Positions 33,435 through 42,307 of a stretch of DNA of 64,000 bases are shown here, piece after piece. A program made the translations under genes and the position numbers. How positions within the stretch are numbered: position 1 is the first letter of the stretch; each line of letters opens with the position of its first letter. The DNA is from DASSBG01 sp035699085 (GTDB taxonomy: Bacteria > Pseudomonadota > Gammaproteobacteria > Xanthomonadales > Rhodanobacteraceae), in assembly GCA_035699085.1 (NCBI GenBank), contig DASSBG010000045.1, forward strand, positions 62,001 through 126,000. Reading direction: 5' to 3'. The notes under the pieces were generated by a model. That model was not told the origin of the DNA, made no database searches, and saw only the letters and a program-made list of their open reading frames with translations.

Positions 33435-35837
33435 TCAGCGGAAGTGGTAGCTGCCGGCGACGGTGACGGCCGCCAGCACCGCGAGCCCCAGCAGCCCGAC
33501 CACGAACAGCAGCCACCAGAACACCGCGCGCGGCGCCTTGCGGCTGGCCTGGCCGGTCTTTTGCCAACGTGCCAGGCGGGTGAACTGACCCTGCAGGTAG
33601 AAGATGTTGAAGACGAACAGGGTCACCGGATCGATCACCACCGTGATCGCCTTGTCGGCCACGTGCTGGCGGATGGCGCTGGCCATCGCGAAGCAGCCGG
33701 CCAGCCAGGTCAGCTCGAACAGACCGCCGAGGCCGGCCGCGGCCAGCAGCAGGCGTGGGTCGGGCAGCCACAGGCGGTGGATGACGAGGGCGGCAATGCC
33801 GACAATCCAGCAGGCCGCCGCCAGCGTCATCCAGGCGGATGCCTTGTTGCGCGAATCGACGCGGCGAACCCAGCGCGCCTGGTCGGACGACCAGAGCAGG
33901 GCGAATGCGCCGGCGGTGACGATCGACAGCAGCAACAGCACCGACCAGTGCAGCGAGGGCGGCAGCGGCGAGTCGCCAAACCACGACCAGCGCGCGCCCT
34001 TTGCCTTGGCTTTGCGGGCGGGCGTGGCCGGCATCGTCGGACTGACGGCGCCCGCTGCAGCCGCCGCGACAGCCGCGTTGCCGGGAGCCACGGGGGCGGT
34101 TGGGGGTGCGGTGGCGAGATCCTCGATCAAGCCGCCGGCCATGGCGTCCGCGGGTGCCGCGGCCGTTGCCGGCGCAGCGGTGGCCGCCGTGATCGTGGGC
34201 GCCGCGGCGGCCGCGGCGTCGGATGCCTCATCGCTCGGTTGCTCGATGGCGGTCATCGATGCGGCCGCCGCGCCGATCCGGTCGTCGGCGGGTTCTGCGT
34301 CCGGCGCGGTCCCCCGCTCCGGGGCGGGACGGCTGCCGGCCATGGTCATGGGCATCGCTGGCGGACCGGGCGGCGGTGGCGTGACCAGCGGCGCTTCCTC
34401 GGGAAACAGCGAGTGCAGCGTCACCCAGCTGGTGGTGCCGACGGGGCAGGCCATGGCCGCGGGGTCGAGTTCCTCCGACAGCAGCCAGTGGCGCACTTGC
34501 TGCGCCGTGTAGGGACCGAACACCTGGTCGCGCTCGCCGATCCAGAGCGAGGTGGCGGTAGTCGTGCCCGGCGCAGGCGGCGCCGGCGGCGTGGGCGCAT
34601 CCGTGGCCTCGATCACGCTCTCGGCACCGCTGTCGGCGCCGGCGCTGTGTGCGTAGAGGAAATCGGCAACGCTGGCGTCCGCCGCGGCGGCGTCGGCGTC
34701 GCGGCTGGCGGCGGTTCGCAGCTGAGCCGGGCCGCTTGTGCTGGCGTCCGGAGCGGCGTGGCCGCCCTCGGGATCGGCATCGTCACCGTTCACGGCGATG
34801 CTGGTGCGGTAGGCCTCGGCGGTGGCAGCGGTCGCGCTTGGCGTGGTGCTCAGGGTTGCCGGCGCGTCGCTGTCGCTGAGGGCGCCGTCGGCAGGCGTGA
34901 ATGGCTCGCCGGCCGGCGCGTTGATCGCGTCGATGGCTGGAGCCTCCACGGGCTCTTGCGGACCACTGTCGGCGGCTTCGTCGGTGTCGGCGGCAAGGAC
35001 GGCCGCTTCGTCATCGTCGATTGCGTCAGTGGCCGCGGCATTGCCGGTGATGGCGACATCGGCTTCATCATCATCGACGACATCGGTTGCGTCGGCGCCG
35101 TGCTCCGCTTCGGCCTCGTCGGCGACCGCAGCGGTGTCCTCTTCGATCTCGACCAGCGTGTCGTCGTCATCGACCGCGCCGGCACCGGCCGCGGTGTTGC
35201 CTGCGCTGCGGTCGTCGTGGCTGGCGCCGACGCCCGAACCGGCGGGCGTGTCGGCGGCAATGTCCTCGGCCGCAGTGCGCCCGTCGTCGGCGTCGTCCGT
35301 GAAGCCGGTGACTGCTGCCGCATCGCCATCCACGGCAACCGCCGTGTCGGCGCTGCAAGCCGGTCCGCCCGGAACATCCTCGCCCGACACTGCAGCCTCG
35401 GCCAAGCCGGCATCCAGCGCGGGCCACTCGGAAGACGCAGCGCCGGGCGCAACGTCGTCGTCAGCCTCGGCCGGCGCGGACCAGACCTGCCACTCGTGCT
35501 CGCCGCGCAGTCGATAGCGGTCGCCGTCGCCGGCGAACTGGGCCAGCGACGACTGCGGCAGCGGCCCGCAGATGCGCCCGTTGCGCTGCAGGTAGGCCAA
35601 CTGCCTGTCGTCAGGCTGCGCGCAGGCATCGACTTGCAGCGCCTGCAGCTGCGCCACGGTACGCTCGGCGGCCGCCTCGTCGAGGTCGTGGCGGATGGCC
35701 GCCGGCAGCACCGCCCGGATGCGGCTGGCGAAGGTTTGCTCGTCGAGCTTGAAGGCAGCGGCGGCGCGCGCCCAGACGGCGGCCTCGTCGTCGGCGCCGG
35801 GCAGCGCGCCAAGCATGATGACGCAATGGCGGTTCAT
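33435..35837 (-). CDS. Large acidic Ala/Asp-rich protein with GYF_2-like domains and a C-terminal membrane domain
   Basis: An 800-residue protein in three parts. An N-terminal helical region is followed by a first GYF_2-like segment at about 78-118 (YLQRNGRICGPLPQSS). A long low-complexity linker (about 130-420) is very rich in Ala, Asp, Glu and Thr. A second, clearer GYF_2 (DUF4339) domain at about 428-480 (ERDQVFGPYTAQQVRHWLL) precedes another Ala/Pro-rich linker. The last 170 residues hold four or so membrane helices. GYF_2 domains are thought to bind peptides. The ATG at 35837 (MNRHCVIMLGALPG) is taken as start. Confidence 0.75.
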   Translation of the reverse strand: MNRHCVIMLGALPGADDEAAVWARAAAAFKLDEQTFASRIRAVLPAAIRHDLDEAAAERTVAQLQALQVDACAQPDDRQLAYLQRNGRICGPLPQSSLAQFAGDGDRYRLRGEHEWQVWSAPAEADDDVAPGAASSEWPALDAGLAEAAVSGEDVPGGPACSADTAVAVDGDAAAVTGFTDDADDGRTAAEDIAADTPAGSGVGASHDDRSAGNTAAGAGAVDDDDTLVEIEEDTAAVADEAEAEHGADATDVVDDDEADVAITGNAAATDAIDDDEAAVLAADTDEAADSGPQEPVEAPAIDAINAPAGEPFTPADGALSDSDAPATLSTTPSATAATAEAYRTSIAVNGDDADPEGGHAAPDASTSGPAQLRTAASRDADAAAADASVADFLYAHSAGADSGAESVIEATDAPTPPAPPAPGTTTATSLWIGERDQVFGPYTAQQVRHWLLSEELDPAAMACPVGTTSWVTLHSLFPEEAPLVTPPPPGPPAMPMTMAGSRPAPERGTAPDAEPADDRIGAAAASMTAIEQPSDEASDAAAAAAPTITAATAAPATAAAPADAMAGGLIEDLATAPPTAPVAPGNAAVAAAAAGAVSPTMPATPARKAKAKGARWSWFGDSPLPPSLHWSVLLLLSIVTAGAFALLWSSDQARWVRRVDSRNKASAWMTLAAACWIVGIAALVIHRLWLPDPRLLLAAAGLGGLFELTWLAGCFAMASAIRQHVADKAITVVIDPVTLFVFNIFYLQGQFTRLARWQKTGQASRKAPRAVFWWLLFVVGLLGLAVLAAVTVAGSYHFR

Positions 35838-36096
35838 GTTTGTTTTCCCCCCGGCAGCATTCGCCGAGCGTAGATCGCGGCGCGCGGCTTGGCAACCGTC
35901 CAGCCTCCGCCGAATGGCGCGGAGTAGACTGCCCGGATGAACCGCGCCGCGCACAACCACTGGCCCAAGCCTTTGCGGTCATGCACGACTCTCGCGCGCA
36001 TGGGACTCGATGCGCTGGCTGCGCCGCGCTTGCCGCCCGTGTCAGCCACGGTGACCCTCAGCACCTCTTTCGACAGCAGCCCCGGGGCGCAACGTC

Positions 36097-36546
36097 ATGA
36101 GCCAGCGACTGGATTACCGCAAAGCCTCGCCGCAGGCCGTTGAGGCGCTGCTCAACACCGAGGCCTGCGTGCGCCGCTCCGGCCTGGAGCCGGCGCTGCT
36201 GGAGCTGGTGAAGATGCGCGCCTCGCAGATCAACGGCTGCGCATTCTGCCTCGACATGCACAGCCGCGACGCGCGCAAGGCCGGCGAAACCGAGCAGCGC
36301 CTGTACGTGCTGTCGGCCTGGCGCGAGACCACGCTGTTCAGCGACCGCGAATGCGCTGCGCTGGCCTGGACCGAGGCCGTCACCTGCATCGCCAGCGATG
36401 GCGTGCCGGATGCCGTCTACGCGCAGGCGCGCGAACAATTCAGTGAAAAGGAATTGGTCGACCTGACCCTGGCGGTGATCGCCATCAACAGCTGGAACCG
36501 CATGGCGATCACCTTTCACGCGAAGCTGCCCAAGGCAGCCAGCTGA
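36097..36546 (+). CDS. Carboxymuconolactone decarboxylase / AhpD-like protein
   Basis: A 149-residue AhpD-fold protein with the peroxidase-type active site C48-x2-C51 and H55 (QINGCAFCLDMHS), as in alkylhydroperoxidase AhpD-like proteins that reduce peroxides through a dithiol. The rest (LYVLSAWRETTLFSDRECAAL, VVDLTLAVIAINSWNR-like region) is typical. The start is preceded by no strong Shine-Dalgarno. A signal-peptide protein follows after 25 bases and may share the operon. Confidence 0.9.
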   Translation: MSQRLDYRKASPQAVEALLNTEACVRRSGLEPALLELVKMRASQINGCAFCLDMHSRDARKAGETEQRLYVLSAWRETTLFSDRECAALAWTEAVTCIASDGVPDAVYAQAREQFSEKELVDLTLAVIAINSWNRMAITFHAKLPKAAS

Positions 36547-36571
36547 CGCATCACGCACCGAGGAAACGGAC

Positions 36572-37222
36572 ATGATGAGCCTGCAAGTCAGCAGTTTCAT
36601 GCTCTCCGTGGCGCTTGCCGGCACCGCCGCCGCCGCGCCGCCGCCCCACGCCGCGGCCGCCGCGGCCGCCGCGTCGGCCCCGAGCCACCCGCACGCGCAA
36701 AGCCAGCGCATGAACACGCCGCAGCTGCTGGCGGCGGAGCGCACGGCGATGGCGCCATTGGCCAAGATGAGCGGCATCTGGCGCGGCACCGCCACCGTGA
36801 CCATGCGCGGGCAGCACCACGAGATCACCCAGACCGAGCGTGTCGGCCCGTTTCTCGACGGCACGCTGATGGTGATGGAAGGTCGTGGCTACAACGCCGA
36901 CGGCAGCTTGGGCTTCAATGCGTTCGGCGTGGTTTCGTACCAGCCGCGCGACCAGTCGTATCACATGCATTCCTGGGCGCAGGGCTACTCCGGCGACTTC
37001 CCACTGAAGGTGACGCTGGACGGGTTCAGCTGGTCGATTCCGGCCGGCCCGGCGACCATGCGTTACACCGCCACCATCAAGTGCGGCCACTGGCACGAGA
37101 TCGGCGAGCGGCTGATGCCGGGCAAGCCACCGGTGCGAATCCTCGAGATGGACCTGCAGCGCGTCGGCAGCACCACCTGGCCCGCCGGGAACGCGGTGCC
37201 GATGCGGCCGCCCGGCGGCTGA
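36572..37222 (+). CDS. Secreted DUF1579-like lipocalin-fold protein
   Basis: A 216-residue protein with an N-terminal signal peptide (SSFMLSVALAGTAAAAP), an Ala-rich linker, then a DUF1579-like domain (LAKMSGIWRGTATVTM, VGPFLDGTLMVMEGRGY, GFNAFGVVSYQPRDQSY). Such domains have a lipocalin/beta-barrel fold; no catalytic residues are evident. The Shine-Dalgarno GAGGAAAC precedes the ATG; a second ATG at 36575 is possible. Its TGA abuts the stop of the convergent gene so that the two stops form TGATCA. Confidence 0.7.
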   Translation: MMSLQVSSFMLSVALAGTAAAAPPPHAAAAAAAASAPSHPHAQSQRMNTPQLLAAERTAMAPLAKMSGIWRGTATVTMRGQHHEITQTERVGPFLDGTLMVMEGRGYNADGSLGFNAFGVVSYQPRDQSYHMHSWAQGYSGDFPLKVTLDGFSWSIPAGPATMRYTATIKCGHWHEIGERLMPGKPPVRILEMDLQRVGSTTWPAGNAVPMRPPGG

Positions 37223-37525
37223 TCAGCTGCCCCAGTTGGTAAAGATGCCGACCGCCAGCTCGGCCCAGAGGTAGAGGAACAGCACCACGAAGAAAACCGC
37301 GATCGGCCAGCGCGCCTTGCGCGGCGTCAGGCGGGCGGTCAGCACGAACAGGCTGGCGATGCCGAACACCAGGCAGCCCATCACGATGAAGTCGGTCGCG
37401 TCCCAGTTGACTTCACTGGTGAAGCGCATCGCGATGAAGGGAATCAGCAGCAGCAAGCCCGTCGCCGCTGCAATCCAGCCAAACACGCTGTTGCGTTGGA
37501 GGATGCTTTTGGAGTCTGTGTTCAT
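37223..37525 (-). CDS. Small membrane protein
   Basis: A 100-residue protein with three hydrophobic segments (VFGWIAAATGLLLLIPFIAM, FIVMGCLVFGIASLFVL, WPIAVFFVVLFLYLWAELAV), probably inner-membrane. No family is recognised with certainty; it resembles small four-helix-like accessory proteins. The ATG at 37525 (MNTDSKSIL) is preferred over one at 37540. It is convergent with, and abuts, the DUF1579-like gene and lies 51 bases downstream of the DUF4173 gene on the same strand. Confidence 0.72.
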   Translation of the reverse strand: MNTDSKSILQRNSVFGWIAAATGLLLLIPFIAMRFTSEVNWDATDFIVMGCLVFGIASLFVLTARLTPRKARWPIAVFFVVLFLYLWAELAVGIFTNWGS

Positions 37526-37576
37526 GCCGCGGTACCTCATGGTGGATTGGAGTGAATGGTATGGGCCGGTCGAGGG

Positions 37577-39088
37577 TCAGGCTGGCGCGCGCTGGTCCGG
37601 CACGCAGGCGATGCGACGCAGCATTTCGGCGTTGTCGCGCACCGCGCGGCGCGCGCGCCAGCGGCCGAAGTTCCAGCTGCGCCAGTCGCCGCCCTGCGCG
37701 GCGTCGGCGTCGCCGCCCCAATTCTTGAGCAGGCGCCAGGCGGTGACGCAGCGATCAGCCTCGACCAGCCGGGGCAGCACCGCCAGCAGCGCCGGTACGG
37801 CATCGGCACCCAAGGCGTTGCGAACGTAGGCCTGGTCGAAGCCGGCGCCATGCTGCGCACGCGCCGCGTTGGCCCGGACAACCCGCGCTTCGGGGTTCAC
37901 GGCCGCCAGGATCAGGATGGCGGCCAGTCCGGCGACGATCGCGCCGGCGGTGAAGCGGTTTGCACGATCACGGAGCACCGTGAGTGCCAGCCAGAGGAAC
38001 ACGAAAGCGAGCCAGGCCATGAAGGCTGCCGCGTAGAGGCGTTGCAGCGTCAGGCCGTAGGCCCCGGTGTAGAGCCGCAGCCGGACCAGAGCCGAGCCCA
38101 GGATCACGAACACCAGCACCACGAGCAGCGCCGACAGCCAGCGGACGACCCGGCGGCCGCCGCTGTCGGCGTTCCGCACCAATGCGTGCGCGGCCAGCAG
38201 CAGGGGCACCAGCAGGCAGGCGACGGCGAGCAATTGGAAGAAGCCGCTGCGCGCGTATTCCGCATAGGTCAGGCCCGTGGTCACGCGTACCAGCGCCTCG
38301 CCGCCGAAAAGGTAGGTGAATTGCACAGCGAGGAAGGCCGCAAACAGCAAAGCCACCGCGCCGAGCACCACGCCCACTTCCACCACCCCCAGCGTCAGCC
38401 CCGGTACCGGGTCGCGCGGCAGCCAGCGGCCGTCATCGAGCGTCAGCCAGCGCAACCAGCCGGCCGCCAGCCATGCGAACAGCGCGATCAGCACCACATG
38501 GCTCACCAGCTGGTCCAGCGGCACGCCGGCCAGCTCGGCCAGCACGTGGGCAAAGGCCGCATCGGCAGCCGCGAACAGTGCGCCGAAGACGAGCAGCGGC
38601 GGGATGGCCAGCAGCAGGCCGCACAGCACGGCAAGCGCCCGGCGGGTGCGGCCGCTCACCCCGGCGTCACCGCGGCGCACGTCGCCCAGCAGCAGGCACG
38701 GGCCGAGCGCCGTGCGCACTGCGGTCACCGCGGCGCCGGCGATCAACTCAAGCACTCCGAGGCGCGCGAGCGCGCGGCCATGCGCCGCCAGCGCCGCGGC
38801 CACCAGCGACACCACAACGCCGAACACCGCCAGCAGCGCCAGTTGCGGCGACGCCCGCCAGGCCAGCACCGCCGCCAGCAGCGGGACCACGCCACAAACC
38901 CACCACATCGCCGCGCTGCGTATCGGCCGGATCCGCCGCGCCAGCGCCCAGGCCGCCGCTGAAGACAGCAGCGCCGCAACGAGGGCGTTGATGCCCCAGG
39001 GGACGGCGCGCAGCAGCAGATCGCCTGCCACGCCGAGCGTTGCGGCGACGGCGAAAATCCTTGGCGCGATGTTTTCGCTGGCGTCCAT
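37577..39088 (-). CDS. DUF4173-type polytopic membrane protein
   Basis: A 503-residue protein, mostly hydrophobic, with about ten to twelve membrane segments. It matches the DUF4173 layout: the N-terminal helices, then RRALAVLCGLLLAIPPLLVFG, the FTYLFGGEALV...TYAEYARSGFFQLL central signature, and LRLRLYTGAYGLT-like VRLRLYTGAYGLTLQRLYAA toward the end. A soluble C-terminal stretch of about 90 residues follows. Function is unknown. The ATG at 39088 is positioned well downstream of a readable promoter and an operator-like palindrome. Confidence 0.85.
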   Translation of the reverse strand: MDASENIAPRIFAVAATLGVAGDLLLRAVPWGINALVAALLSSAAAWALARRIRPIRSAAMWWVCGVVPLLAAVLAWRASPQLALLAVFGVVVSLVAAALAAHGRALARLGVLELIAGAAVTAVRTALGPCLLLGDVRRGDAGVSGRTRRALAVLCGLLLAIPPLLVFGALFAAADAAFAHVLAELAGVPLDQLVSHVVLIALFAWLAAGWLRWLTLDDGRWLPRDPVPGLTLGVVEVGVVLGAVALLFAAFLAVQFTYLFGGEALVRVTTGLTYAEYARSGFFQLLAVACLLVPLLLAAHALVRNADSGGRRVVRWLSALLVVLVFVILGSALVRLRLYTGAYGLTLQRLYAAAFMAWLAFVFLWLALTVLRDRANRFTAGAIVAGLAAILILAAVNPEARVVRANAARAQHGAGFDQAYVRNALGADAVPALLAVLPRLVEADRCVTAWRLLKNWGGDADAAQGGDWRSWNFGRWRARRAVRDNAEMLRRIACVPDQRAPA

Positions 39089-39111
39089 CTGATGCTCCTG
39101 GCTACCCAATG

Positions 39112-39166
39112 GACTTTGCGACACAAAGTCAGGGCATGAGCATACCGATTTCCGAACATCCGTCAA
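39112..39166 (-). promoter_or_regulatory. Promoter and operator-like palindrome of the DUF4173 gene
   Basis: On the minus strand, TTGACG (39161-39166), a 16-base spacer and TATGCT (39139-39144) form a good sigma-70 promoter. Just downstream, GACTTTG-TGTCG-CAAAGTC (39112-39130) is a perfect 7-bp inverted repeat placed where a repressor could block the start site. A related half-site CAAAGTACTT overlaps the -35. Together they suggest a dedicated regulator that is not encoded in this window. Confidence 0.62.
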
Positions 39167-39551
39167 GTACTTTGTGCTGAAAAGGTGGCGGTGCTTGCGG
39201 CGTCGCGCCGGGGCCGCCGCCGCCTCGTCGTCGACTCGCATCTGGGTGCCGATCGACTCGTGACTGTCGCCGCAGGGGACGCGGCCGGCACGACGAGGCG
39301 GCGGTGGGAGCTTCGGCGAAACCTGACGGGCTGCGTGGGCGAGCCGAAGGTGGGCGAGGCCGCACCAACGCCGAGCCGGCTGGACGCCGCACCCGCTTCA
39401 GACAGGCACTCGCCGAACCGCTGCGCAGCCGCCACCCCGATCCCCGATCCCCGACTCCGATCCGCAATCCCGGCCCGCTCTCCCTTGGCGCTCCCGCCCC
39501 GCTGCGGTAGGCTGCGCGCTTGCCTCTCGCGCGCCTCATCCCTGAGCTGAA
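39167..39551. other. Long intergenic region before leuS
   Basis: No credible gene. The longest frame (39185-39550) has Arg/Ala-rich, non-homologous content. A degenerate heptamer array of GATCCCC-type units (about 39439-39474) is present. The rest is unrecognised GC-rich sequence; the leuS promoter should be within it but no clear box was found. Confidence 0.6.
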
Positions 39552-42284
39552 ATGCACGACAACGAGCGTTACGACCCCCAATCCATCGAGGCGCAGGCCC
39601 AGGCCTTCTGGCGCGACAGCCACGCCTTCGAGGTGCGCGAGGACCCGGACAAGCCGCCGTACTACTGCCTGTCCATGTTCATGTACCCCAGCGGGTCCAT
39701 GCACATGGGCCACGTGCGCAACTACACCATCGGCGACGTCATCAGCCGCTACCAGCGCATGCAGGGCCGCAACGTGCTGCAGCCCATGGGCTGGGATGCC
39801 TTCGGCCTGCCGGCCGAGAACGCGGCGATCAAGAACAAGGTGCCGCCGGCGCGCTGGACCTACGAAAACATCGCCCACATGCGCGGCCAGCTGCAGCGCC
39901 TGGGCTTCGTCTACGACTGGTCGCGCGAGGTCACCACCTGCAAGCCCGACTACTACCGTTTCGAGCAGCTGATGTTCACGCGCCTGATGCGCAAGGGCCT
40001 GGCCTACCGCAAGAACGCGGTGGTCAACTGGGACCCGGTGGACCAGACCGTGCTGGCCAACGAGCAGGTGGTCGACGGCCGCGGCTGGCGCTCCGGCGCG
40101 GTGGTCGAGAAGCGCGCCATCCCGCAGTGGTTCCTGAAGATCACCGATTACGCGCAGCAGCTGCTTGACGGCCTCGACCACCTGCCCGGCTGGCCCGAGG
40201 CGGTCAAGACCATGCAGCGCAACTGGATCGGCCGCTCCGAGGGCCTGGAAGTGCACTTCGCGCTCGAGGGCGAGCCGGACGCCGAGCCGCTGACGGTGTT
40301 CACCACGCGGCCCGACACGCTGATGGGCGTCACGTTCCTGTCGATTGCTGCAGAGCACCCGCTGGCCCGGCGCGCCGCGGAAAAGCGCCCGGAGCTGGCC
40401 GAGTTCATCGAGGGCCTGAAGCGCGGCGGGGTCTCCGAGGCGGAGCTGGAGACCCAGGAGAAGCGTGGCATCGACACCGGCCTGCGTGCCGTCCACCCGA
40501 TCAGCGGCGAGACCATCCCGATCTGGGTCGCCAACTTCGTGCTGATGAATTACGGCACCGGCGCGGTGATGGCAGTGCCCGGCCACGACCAGCGCGACTG
40601 GGAGTTCGCCCGCCGCTATGACCTGCCGATCCGCATGGTGGTGGTTGACCGGTCGGTGCTGGATGCGTTGCGCGAAATCCGCCACGACCTGTCGCTGGGC
40701 GTCGGTGCGGACCCGATGCGCGCGGCGCTGGAAGGCGGCCAGCGCGACGCCTACGACAGCGGCGCGGCGGTGCGCGTGGTCGAGGAGTTCGAGCGCGGCA
40801 TCCTGGAGACCGGCGCCTGGAGCGAGCATGGCTGGCTGGTCAACTCCGACGGCTTCGACGGGCTCGACTTCGACGCGGCCTTTGATGCCGTGGCCGCGCG
40901 CCTGGAGGCCGACGGCACCGGCTGCCGGCGGGTCAACTACCGCTTGCGCGACTGGGGCGTCAGCCGCCAGCGCTACTGGGGCTGCCCCATCCCGGTGATC
41001 TACTGCGAGTCCTGCGGCGCGCTGCCCGTGCCCGAGGACCAGCTGCCGGTGGTGCTGCCCGAGGACGTCGCCTTCAGTGGCGTGCAGTCGCCGATCAAGG
41101 CCGACCCCGAGTGGCGCCGCACCACCTGCCCGCAATGCGGCGGCGCGGCCGAGCGCGAAACCGACACCTTCGACACCTTCATGGAATCGTCCTGGTATTA
41201 CGCCCGCTACACCAGCCCGGGCGCCAGCGACATCGTCGACCGCCGCGCCGACCACTGGCTGCCGGTGGACCAATACATCGGCGGCATCGAGCACGCCATC
41301 CTCCACCTGTTGTACTTCCGCTTCTACCACAAGCTGCTGCGCGATGCCGGGCTGGTGCACAGCGACGAGCCCGCGACCCGGCTGCTGTGCCAGGGCATGG
41401 TGGTGGCCGAAACCTTCTACCGCGAGCACGACAGTGGCAGCCGGGTCTGGTTCAACCCGGGCGAGGTCGATATCGAGCGCGACGAACGCGGCCACGTCAC
41501 CGGCGCCACGCTCAAGGCCGATGGCCTGCCGGTCAGCCTCGGCGGCGTCGAGAAGATGGCCAAGTCGAAGAACAATGGCGTCGACCCGCAACTGATGGTC
41601 GACCGCTACGGCGCCGATACCGTGCGCCTGTTCTCGATGTTCGCGGCGCCGCCGGAGCAGTCGCTGGAGTGGAACGAAGCTGGCGTTGAGGGCATGTCGC
41701 GCTTCCTCAAGCGCTTCTGGCGCGAGGTCACCAGCCACGCATCGCAGCCGGACCACCCGGTGCTGGACCCCGCGCAGCTGACGCCGGCGCAGCGCACGCT
41801 GCGGCGCCAGCTGCACGAGACCATCCAGAAAGTCGGCGACGACTACGGCCGCCGCCACGCCTTCAATACCGCCATCGCCGCGCTGATGGAACTGCTCAAC
41901 CACCTCGGCCGCTTCGACGACATGAGTGAGGCCGGCCGCGCGCTGCGCCACGAGGTGCTGGAGGCGATGGTGCTGATGTTGAACCCGGTGACTCCGCACG
42001 CCTGCCACGCGCTGTGGCAAGTGCTTGGCCACCCCGAGACACTGCTCGAGGACCAGGGCTGGCCGCAGGTCGACACTGCAGCGCTTGAGCGTGACACGCA
42101 GACGCTGGCGGTGCAGGTGAACGGCAAGCTCCGCGGTACGGTCGAGTTGCCGGTGGACGCCAGCCGCGAAGATGCCGAGGCGGCGGCGCGCGCCGAGCCG
42201 TCCGTGGCGCGCTTCATCGAAGGCGCGCAGGTGCGCAAGGTGATCGTGGTGCCGGGCAAGATCGTCAACATCGTCGTCGCCTGA
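39552..42284 (+). CDS. leuS: Leucyl-tRNA synthetase
   Basis: Class I synthetase that charges tRNA-Leu. The 910-residue protein begins MHDNERYDPQSIEAQAQAFW, has the HIGH motif as H51-M-G-H54 (SGSMHMGHVRNYTIGD), the CP1 editing domain (about 225-420, with TVFTTRPDTLMGVTF), and the second ATP motif at K668 as KMAKS (EKMAKSKNNGVDP) instead of the commoner KMSKS. The C-terminal anticodon-binding and VQVNGKLRGTV regions are intact. Length slightly exceeds the E. coli enzyme (860), partly through an insertion near residue 355-420. lptE follows after 23 bases. Confidence 0.97.
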   Translation: MHDNERYDPQSIEAQAQAFWRDSHAFEVREDPDKPPYYCLSMFMYPSGSMHMGHVRNYTIGDVISRYQRMQGRNVLQPMGWDAFGLPAENAAIKNKVPPARWTYENIAHMRGQLQRLGFVYDWSREVTTCKPDYYRFEQLMFTRLMRKGLAYRKNAVVNWDPVDQTVLANEQVVDGRGWRSGAVVEKRAIPQWFLKITDYAQQLLDGLDHLPGWPEAVKTMQRNWIGRSEGLEVHFALEGEPDAEPLTVFTTRPDTLMGVTFLSIAAEHPLARRAAEKRPELAEFIEGLKRGGVSEAELETQEKRGIDTGLRAVHPISGETIPIWVANFVLMNYGTGAVMAVPGHDQRDWEFARRYDLPIRMVVVDRSVLDALREIRHDLSLGVGADPMRAALEGGQRDAYDSGAAVRVVEEFERGILETGAWSEHGWLVNSDGFDGLDFDAAFDAVAARLEADGTGCRRVNYRLRDWGVSRQRYWGCPIPVIYCESCGALPVPEDQLPVVLPEDVAFSGVQSPIKADPEWRRTTCPQCGGAAERETDTFDTFMESSWYYARYTSPGASDIVDRRADHWLPVDQYIGGIEHAILHLLYFRFYHKLLRDAGLVHSDEPATRLLCQGMVVAETFYREHDSGSRVWFNPGEVDIERDERGHVTGATLKADGLPVSLGGVEKMAKSKNNGVDPQLMVDRYGADTVRLFSMFAAPPEQSLEWNEAGVEGMSRFLKRFWREVTSHASQPDHPVLDPAQLTPAQRTLRRQLHETIQKVGDDYGRRHAFNTAIAALMELLNHLGRFDDMSEAGRALRHEVLEAMVLMLNPVTPHACHALWQVLGHPETLLEDQGWPQVDTAALERDTQTLAVQVNGKLRGTVELPVDASREDAEAAARAEPSVARFIEGAQVRKVIVVPGKIVNIVVA

Positions 42285-42307
42285 GCCGCGAGGTTAGACT
42301 GGCCGCC

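Noticed and set aside
33084..35873. Plus-strand frame of 929 codons opposite the GYF_2 protein
   Set aside because: Mirror of the Ala/Asp-rich coding strand; no domain or start signal.
35937..36143. Small frame upstream of the AhpD-like gene
   Set aside because: Overlaps the AhpD start, has no domain, and lies in promoter-type sequence.
39185..39550. Frame before leuS (121 codons)
   Set aside because: No homology pattern, includes a heptamer array, no ribosome-binding site.
39129..42032. Minus-strand frame of 967 codons opposite leuS
   Set aside because: Complete overlap with an unambiguous LeuRS; composition of a codon-position shadow.
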